From contig BQMO01000003.1 of assembly GCA_022180725.1 (NCBI GenBank), positions 95,694 to 159,693 on the forward strand: 64,000 nt of DNA. Direction: 5' to 3'. Origin of the DNA: Phycisphaerae bacterium. GTDB lineage: Bacteria; Planctomycetota; Phycisphaerae; Phycisphaerales; UBA1924. Numbering within the stretch: the stretch's first letter is position 1; the number at the start of each line of letters is the position of its first letter. Made by a program: the position numbers and the translations under genes. A model generated the notes under the pieces. The model was not told the DNA's origin, made no database searches, and was given only the letters and a program-made list of their open reading frames with translations. This document shows, piece by piece, positions 37,309 to 45,800 of the stretch.

Positions 37309-40017
37309 ATGATGCATCGCGCGCGAAACGGTGGTCGAGGTTGGTCCGCGGCGGCGACGGTGGTGGCGGTGTTGTCGACGTCGGCGGGTGCGGAGCCGAT
37401 CGGCCCGGGCTTCACGTACCAGGGTGATCTTCGAGAGGGCGGAGTCCCGGCGAACGGGGCGTACGACCTGCGGTTCAGTTTGTACGACGCGGCGTCGGGC
37501 GGATCGCAGGTGGCGACGACGCTGTGCGTGGACAACCTGAACATCACGGGCGGGGTGTTCGCGGTGTCGCTGGACTTTGGTGCGGTGTTCGCGGGCGAGC
37601 GTCGGTTCCTGGAGGTGCAGGTCCGTGGCGACACGGGGCTGGGGTGCGGGGACGCCAGCGGGTTCGTGGTGCTGAGCCGGCAGGAACTGACGGCCTCGCC
37701 CTTCGCGACATACGCGATGTCGGCGGCGAGCGCGGCGACGGCGACGACTGCCTCGAACGCCTCGCTGTTCAACGGGCAGGGACCGTCGTTCTATCAGAAT
37801 GCGGCGAACCTGACCATCGGGACGCTGCCGAATGGGCGGCTGTCTGGGGCGTACACGGGGGTGCTGAACTTCTCGAACGTGGGCAACGCGTACTCGGGGA
37901 GCGGGACGGGCCTGACGGGGCTGAACGCGGGGAACGTGGCGCTCGGGACGCTGAACGACGCGAGGCTGTCGTCAAATGTCGCGATGCTGGCCGGCGCACA
38001 GACGTTCACGGGGCCGAAGACCTTCTCGGCGGCGGCGTCGTTTAGCGCGCTCGTCACGCCGCCGTTCTCGGTGGCGTCGACGATGCTGGTGACGAACCTG
38101 AACGCGGACCGGCTGGACGGGCTGGATTCGACGGCGTTTCTGCAGGCGATTCCCGTGCCGCTGAACCTGGTTGGTTCGGTGGCGGAGGACGGGGTCATCA
38201 CGGCGTCGAACAACTCGACGCTGGTGGACGGGGCGGGTGTCGCGGGAGCGATCACGGCGGCGACAGGCACCGCGTCGGGGGTGAGGGGCACGACGGATTC
38301 GACCTCGGGGGTTGGCGTGCAGGGGCGGGCGAACGCGACGACGGGGGCGACGACGGGGGTGTACGGGGTGGCGGAAAGTTCGTCGGGGCGCGGGGTGTTC
38401 GGATACGCGACGGCGGGGAGCGGGCAGGCATACGGCGGTTCGTTCCGCTCGGACAGCACGGGCGGGCGCGGGGTGTATGGCCTGGCAAACGCGACGACGG
38501 GGACGACCACGGGCGTGTGGGGGCAGTCGAACAGCACGAGCGGGCGGGGCCTCTACGGGTACGCGTCGCAACTGACGGGCGCGACGTTTGGGGTGTTCGG
38601 CGTGGCGGACAGCACGACGGGAACGGCGGTATTCGGGTACGCGACGGCGACGACGGGATTGAACACGGGCGGATCGTTCCGGTCTGACAGCACGTCGGGC
38701 ATCGGCGTGCGTGCGCTGGCGTCGTCGGCGGCGGGCGCGACGACTGGCGTGGAGGGCGAGGCCTCGAGTTCGTCGGGGATCGGGGTGCTGGGCGAAGCGA
38801 CGTCGGGGTCGGGTTCAACGTTCGGCGTGCGCGGGTACGCGGCGTCGTCGGTTGGCACAGGTGTTCATGGGTGGGTGGTGGGGACGTCGGGGAGGGCGAT
38901 CTTCGCGCTATCCGGCGCGGGGACTGGCCTGAACTACGGGGTGTTCGCGGACAACGCGAGCACCGGGGGGCGGGCGGTGTACGGCCAGGCGACGGCGGTG
39001 TCGGGCCAGAACGCGGGCGGGTGGTTTGAATCGACGAGTCCGTCAGGGTTCGGCGTGGTCGCGCGCAACGTTTCATCCGGGACCAGCGCCGTGGGCCTGT
39101 ATGCCGAATCCAGCGGCCTCAGCGCGGTGGGCGTTCAGGCGTTCATTTCGTCGGCCCTGGGCACCTCGTGGGCGGTGCAGGGCACCAACACGGTGGTCGG
39201 TGGGCGAGGGGTGATTGGCGAATCGGAGGCGACGACCGGCCTGGGCATCGGGGTGCATGCGTTCTCGGCCGGGGACGTCGGCCGGGGTGTATCGGCGAGT
39301 GCGACATCCTCCACCGGAACGACGTACGGCGTGTTTGGTTCGGCGACGAGCAGTTCGGGGCGGGGCGTGTATGGCACGGTATCGTCCACGAGCGCCAGCG
39401 CCTACGGGGTGTACGGCTCAGCCACGCCCCCGGCCATGGCGCTCTACGCGGCGGGCAACTCGGGGGCCTCGGGGGTGAAATCGTTCCGGATCGACCACCC
39501 GGCGGACCCGCAGGGCAAGTACCTGCTGCACTTCAGCACGGAAGGTCCCGAAGTCCTCAACGCGTACTCCGGAACGGCGGTTCTCGATGCACAGGGCGAG
39601 GCGGAGGTCTCGTTGCCGTCGTACTTCGCGGCGATCAATACGGATCCGAGGTACTCGCTGACGCCGGTGGGTGCTCCGATGCCGCTGCTGCATGTCGCGG
39701 GGGAGATTGACGAGTCGGCGTTGGCGGTTGGCGCGGCCGCGAAACCGGGCGAGGGCATTCCGGGTGTGACATTCCGGATAGGGGGCGGCGTGCCGCACGC
39801 GAAGGTGTCATGGCGGGTGGAGGCGAGGCGGCATGATGCCTGGGTGCGGGCCTACGCGCCGGCGGCCGAGGTTCACAAACCGGAGAGTGAACAAGGGACG
39901 GTGCAGCACCCGGAACTGTTCAATTTGCCGCAGGAGAGCCGGCTGGGCTTCTCGCCGGAGGTGGTGGACGATCGCCCGCCGCGTCCGGCGATGCTCGACG
40001 CGGCGCCGAAGCCCTGA
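37309..40017 (+). CDS. Large secreted tandem-repeat protein, 902 aa
   Basis: GAGGAGG a few bases before ATGATG at 37309 sets the start. A signal peptide (to about residue 28) is followed by an N-terminal beta domain (GFTYQGDLREGG onward) that recurs in planctomycete surface proteins. A second beta region carries a Leu-rich linker. From about residue 320 to 710 there are many degenerate repeats of about 25 residues with the pattern SxSGxGVxGxAxAxTGxTxG (for example SSSGRGVFGYATAGSGQ, STSGRGLYGYASQLTGA). These probably stack as a beta-solenoid or fibre. Residues 720-850 are a compact conserved C-terminal domain (KSFRIDHPADPQGKYLLH). The likely role is surface fibre or adhesin; no membrane anchor is seen. 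Confidence 0.85.
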   Translation: MMHRARNGGRGWSAAATVVAVLSTSAGAEPIGPGFTYQGDLREGGVPANGAYDLRFSLYDAASGGSQVATTLCVDNLNITGGVFAVSLDFGAVFAGERRFLEVQVRGDTGLGCGDASGFVVLSRQELTASPFATYAMSAASAATATTASNASLFNGQGPSFYQNAANLTIGTLPNGRLSGAYTGVLNFSNVGNAYSGSGTGLTGLNAGNVALGTLNDARLSSNVAMLAGAQTFTGPKTFSAAASFSALVTPPFSVASTMLVTNLNADRLDGLDSTAFLQAIPVPLNLVGSVAEDGVITASNNSTLVDGAGVAGAITAATGTASGVRGTTDSTSGVGVQGRANATTGATTGVYGVAESSSGRGVFGYATAGSGQAYGGSFRSDSTGGRGVYGLANATTGTTTGVWGQSNSTSGRGLYGYASQLTGATFGVFGVADSTTGTAVFGYATATTGLNTGGSFRSDSTSGIGVRALASSAAGATTGVEGEASSSSGIGVLGEATSGSGSTFGVRGYAASSVGTGVHGWVVGTSGRAIFALSGAGTGLNYGVFADNASTGGRAVYGQATAVSGQNAGGWFESTSPSGFGVVARNVSSGTSAVGLYAESSGLSAVGVQAFISSALGTSWAVQGTNTVVGGRGVIGESEATTGLGIGVHAFSAGDVGRGVSASATSSTGTTYGVFGSATSSSGRGVYGTVSSTSASAYGVYGSATPPAMALYAAGNSGASGVKSFRIDHPADPQGKYLLHFSTEGPEVLNAYSGTAVLDAQGEAEVSLPSYFAAINTDPRYSLTPVGAPMPLLHVAGEIDESALAVGAAAKPGEGIPGVTFRIGGGVPHAKVSWRVEARRHDAWVRAYAPAAEVHKPESEQGTVQHPELFNLPQESRLGFSPEVVDDRPPRPAMLDAAPKP

Positions 40018-40110
40018 GGGGCGTCGAACGGCAGAGACAAATGGACGACCAAGCCCGGAGGGAGAGCCCATCGCGCTCGCGCCATCGACGGCGGTGGGGG
40101 TGTGCAGCGA

Positions 40111-40335
40111 TTACTTCTTGGCCTTGGAGAAATAATCCCCGGCGTACTTGCGCTGGAACTTCTCGACCCGGCCCGCGGCGTCGACGAAGGTCTGCTTGCC
40201 CGTGAAGAACGGGTGCGACCCCGACCAGACTTCCACGTGCAGTTCCGGCACGGTGGCTCCCACGGTCATGACGACCTGGCCGTTATGGAATACCTTGCAC
40301 TGGTTGTAGTACTTCGGGTGGATGTCGGTCTTCAT
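40111..40335 (-). CDS. rpmE: Ribosomal protein L31, zinc-independent type
   Basis: A 74-aa L31: MKTDIHPKYYNQCKVF at the start, ELHVEVWSGSHPFFTGKQ in the middle and DAAGRVEKFQRKY at the end. The zinc-binding cysteines of the classic form are missing (one Cys at 13; WSGSH in place of CSSCH), so this is the C-minus form that works without zinc. It is a single gene in the large subunit's central protuberance. Confidence 0.95.
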   Translation of the reverse strand: MKTDIHPKYYNQCKVFHNGQVVMTVGATVPELHVEVWSGSHPFFTGKQTFVDAAGRVEKFQRKYAGDYFSKAKK

Positions 40336-40449
40336 GGGGCGTCTCGCGGAGTGGGCGGGGCATGGCCGCGCCGGGGGGGATGATAGGACGCCCGCCCACG
40401 GTGGGCTAGTTTCAGGCGAAGGGCGATGTGCGGCCGGCGGTGAGGGCGG

Positions 40450-41133
40450 TCAGGAGCGGATGATGTCGAGGGCGCCCATCTCGGCCTGTTCGGGGCTCAT
40501 GTACTCGGGTGTGCCAATGAGATGACCTGTCTCGGTGAAATTGGTATTCTCGGTGAGTGTCTTGCTGAGGGCTTTGGCCACGCCGAAGTCGATGACCTTG
40601 GGGATGGCCCGTTCGTCCTTGATCGTGACGAGAATGTTGGAGGGTTTAAGGTCGCGGTGGATGATGCCCTTGTGGTGGGCGTGCTGGACGGCTTCGCAGA
40701 CGTCCGCGAAGAGGGCGAGCCGCTGGGCGATGGTGTAGTTGTGGCGGTCGCAGAAGTCGGTGATCGGCTCGCCCTGGACGTGCTCCTTCACGAAGTAGGG
40801 GCGGCCCGAGGGCGTGACACCGCCGTCGAAGACGCGCGCGACGAAGGGGTGGTCCATGACGGCGAGGGCTTGTCGTTCCTGCTCAAACCGAGCGAGGACG
40901 GACCGGGAGTCCATGCCGGGCTTGATGATCTTGACGGCGACGCGCTGCACCATGGGCTCGCGGCGCTCCGCCAGGCACACGACGCCAAACCCGCCTTCGC
41001 CGATGAGTTGTCGAAGGACGTACGGCCCGATCGAGTCGCCCACGCCCTCGCCGAGGCCGCGGTTGGGCGGCATCGGCACCGTCATCGGCGTGCCACTCTC
41101 GGGCAGGGGGTCTTCGGGAACCTCGCGTGCCAC
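40450..41133 (-). pseudogene. Truncated Ser/Thr protein kinase
   Basis: A Hanks-type kinase that stops in the middle of its catalytic domain. Present are the glycine loop [10 protein letters not shown], Lys in [10 protein letters not shown], catalytic loop [13 protein letters not shown] in [10 protein letters not shown], and the activation segment ending [12 protein letters not shown]. The frame then reads MGALDIIRS and stops, where relatives continue with the C-lobe helices and usually a sensor region. No continuation is visible in other frames downstream. The start is a GTG at 41133, or an ATG 16 codons later. It may be a decayed gene; a short kinase-like regulator is the alternative. Confidence 0.75.
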
Positions 41134-41474
41134 ACGGGCAGCCTAACCGCCGCAGGGGCAAGGTGCAACGGTGGGGGGTGGGGTGGGCGATATCGTCGCT
41201 GCCGTTCGGCGAGGTCGTTGAGATAAGCGCGGCGAATCGGTTGGAGTGATGCGGAAGTGGGTCGCGGCTGACGTGAGGGTTACGGTACCTTGGCTGTGCG
41301 ATAGGCCCGAGGTGCATTCACCGGCCGCCGGTTGCGAGGTGGTCTTGGGCGCGGGCTTCATCCGGGACGCGGCTTGACCGATGAACGAAGGGTGCTAGCC
41401 TATAGCCCCGCCGCGGAGCAGCGCGGAGGTTGGTAAATGTTCGCCCGGGTTCCTGAGAGGGAAGCCGAAGCGAT
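41134..41474 (+). promoter_or_regulatory. Intergenic region with candidate tRNA-Asn promoter
   Basis: No gene is supported in these 341 bases. A candidate promoter lies at TTGACC (41374-41379) and TAGCCT (41396-41401) with 16 bases between, about 70 bases before tRNA-Asn. The part nearer 41134 is the upstream region of the kinase remnant. Confidence 0.4.
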
Positions 41475-41546
41475 TCCTCCATAGCTCAATGGTAGAGCGA
41501 CCGGCTGTTAACCGGTAGGTTCTAGGTTCGAGTCCTAGTGGGGGAG
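41475..41546 (+). tRNA. tRNA-Asn (GTT)
   Basis: A 72-nt cloverleaf. Acceptor TCCTCCA (41475-41481) pairs with TGGGGGA (41539-41545) including one T-G pair. The D-arm holds AATGGTAGAG, the anticodon loop CTGTTAA has anticodon GTT, and the T-arm is CTAGG-TTCGAGT-CCTAG. Discriminator is G; CCA is not encoded. It marks the border between core genes and the accessory region to its right, and tRNA genes are common insertion points. Confidence 0.96.
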
Positions 41547-41552
41547 CTTTAG

Positions 41553-41580
41553 ACCGGCCCGCGAAAGCGGGCCGGTTTTG
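41553..41580 (+). terminator. Intrinsic terminator of tRNA-Asn
   Basis: A perfect 10-bp stem (ACCGGCCCGC at 41553-41562 with GCGGGCCGGT at 41567-41576) around a GAAA tetraloop, ending in TTTTG. This is the best intrinsic terminator in the window. Confidence 0.9.
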
Positions 41581-42209
41581 CTTTACGCACGCGGCGGTCT
41601 CCGGGCGTGCGGCCGTGCTCACGGCAGATCGCGCAAAGTCCCGTCAGGATTGGGGTTTGCGCCGCACGGTCGCCAGCCAGCCCGCGCGGCCGCGCTCTCG
41701 GTTTGGTCTGGCCGATCGGGCGGGCGACGAGAACTCCGAGGGTTCCGGTCGGCCTCTCGGCCAATCCTCTCAAACTCTCTCCGACTCTCGGTTAGCGCAC
41801 CCGCCGATTTGACTCGGGGTTGCGATCGGGGGTCGGCTGCGATGGGAACGGATCGGAAATGTAGAGTCCATGCTGGGACAACCGCATCAGGCCCTCTCGG
41901 CTCTGATCGCCCTCGCCATGCTCGTGATCAGGGAACCAACGAGCCGGTTGCGCATATAAACAGGCGTTGGGTTCGTCCCTGCTTGGGGGCGACAGCGAGT
42001 AAGCCGCCGCGGGCTGTGACGATGACCTCCCCGCGTCGGACCCGAGTCCAATGACTCGCCCGCTGCCGTGTCTCAGGGTCAGGGATGTGGTCACAGCCCC
42101 GGCGGCTCCGACTCAAATCCGGGCCGCCACGACCATACGGAGTCGGCGTGTCGCCGTACTCCCGAGCTCGGTCCCGAAAGGGTGATCCGGCATCGCGGCA
42201 GGGCAAACC
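41581..42209. other. Gene-free stretch at the start of the accessory region
   Basis: No convincing gene is seen on either strand. Several short frames exist but their proteins are Arg/Pro/Ser-rich without structure. Base composition looks more mixed than in the core genes, and CTCTCGG-type motifs recur around 41695-41790. It may be the edge of an inserted element or its degraded remains. No exact repeat of the tRNA-Asn 3' end was found by eye. Confidence 0.4.
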
Positions 42210-42572
42210 GTGGAAAGGACAAGTTGGTCGGGCAGGCGCGGCGATGCCGCGCGAGCGTTGTCATGCGGTCAGGCTGCGGGGTCACACGATGTTCCGGTCG
42301 CACTCAGCGGGCATGCCCAGGCGCGGATGGCGCAGCGAGGCATCAGCGCCTGGGTCTTGCGGATGGTCTTGGAGTTCGGCGAGTGGCTCGACGCCGGCGA
42401 GGGCTGCCACGTGCTGTACCTCGGCCGACGCGCCCTGCGTTGGGCACGAGCGGCGCTCGGCAAGCACGCGGAGATGGTCGCCAACGTCGCGGTGATTCTC
42501 GCCGACGACGGGACGGTGGTCACGGCGTATCGAACGACCCGGCCGCTGCGACATTGGCGCGGCGGTCGTTGA
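42210..42572 (+). CDS. DUF4258-like small protein
   Basis: A 120-aa frame from a GTG at 42210. Residues from about 33 on resemble DUF4258: LSGHAQARMAQRGIS (the His/Arg-rich opening), a central VLRMVLEFGE helix, and the closing strand GTVVTAYRTTR. Proteins of this small family resemble RelE/HigB-like toxins and are often found in mobile DNA. The first 30 residues are poorly supported and the true start may lie further in. No antitoxin is seen next to it. A promoter for the next operon begins 18 bases after its stop. Confidence 0.6.
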   Translation: MERTSWSGRRGDAARALSCGQAAGSHDVPVALSGHAQARMAQRGISAWVLRMVLEFGEWLDAGEGCHVLYLGRRALRWARAALGKHAEMVANVAVILADDGTVVTAYRTTRPLRHWRGGR

Positions 42573-42590
42573 GGCTCTTATTGAGGTTCA

Positions 42591-42620
42591 TTGACGCGTT
42601 GATGGCTGGTTTCCTAGTAT
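42591..42620 (+). promoter_or_regulatory. Promoter of the giant-enzyme operon
   Basis: TTGACG (42591-42596) and TAGTAT (42615-42620) are 18 bases apart. The predicted transcript begins near 42627 and has a leader of about 208 bases before the ATG at 42835, long enough for regulatory structure. Confidence 0.55.
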
Positions 42621-42834
42621 CGTCCGCTGACCGTGACTCCCTGTTTGCCGGATGGCAGCGTGAGGCGAGGTTCGGATCTCGAATCGATGAGCGACGAGAT
42701 CTCTCCTGCGGCCGGGCTCGAGCGAGCTGCACGCGGCTACTCCGACGATCGAGGGATGTGCCCAACGGGCATAGCCGCGCGTTCCTGCGTGGCGACGCCA
42801 GCGGATTCCCACCTCGCTCATCGGAGGTATCCCG

Positions 42835-45800
42835 ATGGACACACGTCCACAATCCGTAAGCGGCCACGCTGTCGTTGCGCTCATCGCCACCCGTGGCAGG
42901 TTTGACCTGCTACGTGAACGGGCGCTCCCGTCCATCCGTGCCCAGACACGAGTGCCCGACCGGCTCGTGATCGTTGCGGATAGGACCAAGAAGGAACTGC
43001 CAGATCCGGACCTGGCGGAACTGGCACGGCAGCTTCAGGCACAGTGCGGCAATCGGATTCGCGTGACCGTGATGCGAAACCGGCGCACTCGGGCGCGAGC
43101 CGCCGGCGCATGGAACACCGGGATCGACCAGTTGCACCGCGACGCGGGCATCGTGCGGTACGCCGACCTCTGGTTCGTCGCCATTCTCGACGACGACGAC
43201 GCGTGGGCTCCCGACCACATCGAGTCGTGCCTCGAGGCAGCCATCGCTCGCGACCTGAACATGGTCGCCTCGGGCTTGATCCGCCACGGAACCGCGAATG
43301 ACCCTGGACATCCGCACTCGATCCCAACACGTCTCGATGCTCGCGAGCAGTTCGTCAAGGGCCAGCACATCCAGGGCTCGAACCTGTTCGTTCGGCTTGA
43401 CCTGCTGCTCATGGTCGGTGGATTCGATGAACACCTGCCGAGTTGTACCGACCGAGACCTGTGCATCCGACTGGCGGACCTTCCGGCCTTGCGATTCGGC
43501 TCGACGTCGAAGCACACGGTCCATCACTACGCAGACCCCCGCGAAGATCGCCTGTCCGCGCCCGCCTCGCAAGCCAAGCTTGAAGGCCTCACGCGATTCT
43601 GGAGGAAGCACGCACCGAGGTTCGACGAGGTCGCGCGGGAGGCCGCGGCCGCGCGGGCGTTCAAACTGTTCGGGTGGCGGCCACCAGAGCCCGAGCCGCT
43701 CAAGCCTGTCGAGGTCACGTCTTTGCAGCCATCGGCTCAGTCAATGGGGTTTGTTGTCGGCTTCGTGACGGACGCGAATCCCAGGCCGCATGTTGATGGC
43801 TTGCTCTCCGACCTCGTCCGTCTAAAGGCACGCCCTGACGTGTCAGATGTGGTGGTGATCGTCGTCGAAAATGGTCCACTCCCCGAAGACGGGACGAGGC
43901 CGCTGCATGAACTCGTTCGTCGCTTTCAGGCGGAGGGGTTGGCCATCGACCTCATCACGATCGAGCGTCAACGTGAAGACTGGGCGCAGGGGGCTCTCAT
44001 TGATACCCCCGATCCCACGCGCCAACGGCTCCCGATCGCTGTGTCTCGCACGGTGCTGAACACCTATGTTGGGAAGGTCGCCGCGCGTCATCCGGGGTCC
44101 GCTGCGTGGATTCTGGATGATGACAAGCGGTTGTCGATTCGCGTGGATGTGGGCGGCAAGTCGATCGAACGACAGACTCCGGACATCGCGGCGCTGATCA
44201 AACTCCGGGAACAGGGCGCGGACGTGGTCATCGGGCCGGACACCGGTGCGGCGCCTCTCCCGTTCACGGCGACGCTTCGGATGCAATTGATCGACCTCGA
44301 CCGCCATCTGGCCGAGTGGGAGAACACGACGCCTTGCTCCCCCTGGATCGACAGGGCGGCGGAAGAGGCAGCATCACGGTCATCCCTGCCAGATGCATAC
44401 TACGACCTGTCGAGAAACACAGAGCACCTCGAAACACCGTTTTCTCTTCAGCCGCCCGCCTCCGGCGCGACGAACGCGGATGCATTGAACAGTATCGCAG
44501 GCCGCGTGGTCCGGTTACTGGCCGGTGAGCCGGTCTTCCGTCCGCTGGTTATGGATGCCGCATCTTTACCTGAAGACGCTGCCAGGCCATCCGTGCAACG
44601 GGGCGGCTCGACGATCTTCTTCAACCCCGAGCACCTTCTCGCATACCCGCAGAACATCGCCCGCTTCGGCAACCTGTACGTCAGGCGGTCGGACATGCTT
44701 ACGGCCATGCTCATGCGTGATCAGATGGGCCTGCGGATCGTCATGCACGCAGCCGCGGGCGTACGCCACGACCGTTCGTTCACCACACCCAACAGACTCG
44801 ATGAAGACACCTTGCTTCAAGACATCCTCGGGTATGCGCTGTATCGGGCGGCGAGCGAACTGATGGAGGCAAGGCCCGAGGCTCGACGGCGCGAGCCTTT
44901 GCTGGCGTGGTCACCCGAGGAACTCAAGCAGGCCGCCCGACAGGTCCGCAAGTACCTGGACGAACGATTGGCGGCGTTCACGCTCAGCGCCTGGCGGGTG
45001 TTCGGACTGGCGGACAGCATCCGCCACCGCGCGCGGAGTATGCTCGAAGGCACTTCGCCCTGGGCGATTGGTAGCACAGGGCAAGCATTGGCGACAATCG
45101 CCGCTGAGATGGACCGGCTATGCAGTCTCGTCAAGCCGACTGCCATTGCGCGGATCGCGGAGCGGGTGCGTAAAGCCGCCTCGGAGCAGAGTGTCCGCGA
45201 CGCCTTCGCCTCGATGGACGGACTGATCAGCGAGTACCGCGCGACGCGGAGCACGCCTTCTCCATCCGACAAGGCGATCGCCGAGGCCCGCGAACGACGC
45301 GCGAGGGCGTTGCTGAAGCGAGCCTTTGGAGTGAAGGATCTGCGACTGCTGGGGACAGGAGGCGAGGGAATCGTCTTCACCGACGAACGCCGTGTGTTCA
45401 AAGTATTCGATCTGCTCAAGCGACGCCCGAACCACGACACGCTGGCAACACTGAAGGCTCTTGCTGCCCGCATGGACGAGCCCAGGCATCTCTATCCGCT
45501 CACCCGAGTAGAGGTACGCGATGAGACCCTTCTCGTGGTGTATCCGTTCGAGGAATCGACGCCCTACACAGGCGGTCACGGCACGGAGTTGCTTGCGCTC
45601 TTGCGCGAGTGCAAGTCGTACGGCATCGTCTTCAGGAACATGCACCCCAAGAACCTGCGGGTGACCGCCACGGGGCTGAAGCTCATCGACTACGGCTCGG
45701 ACATCCGCCCGTACACCGACGACGGCTTCCGAACGATGGCAGATCGCGCATGGCTTACATGGCGTTGGCCGCACCGGCCGGACCTCGAAGAGATCATGCG

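Noticed and set aside
41395..41622. Minus-strand frame with PPLGLEPRTYRLTAG-like sequence
   Set aside because: It is the reverse reading of tRNA-Asn and its terminator, a well-known spurious translation.
42090..42135. tRNA-like 3' end (ACTCAAATCC followed by GGGCCGCCA)
   Set aside because: No matching T-stem or acceptor 5' arm can be found, so it is not called a tRNA or an att site.
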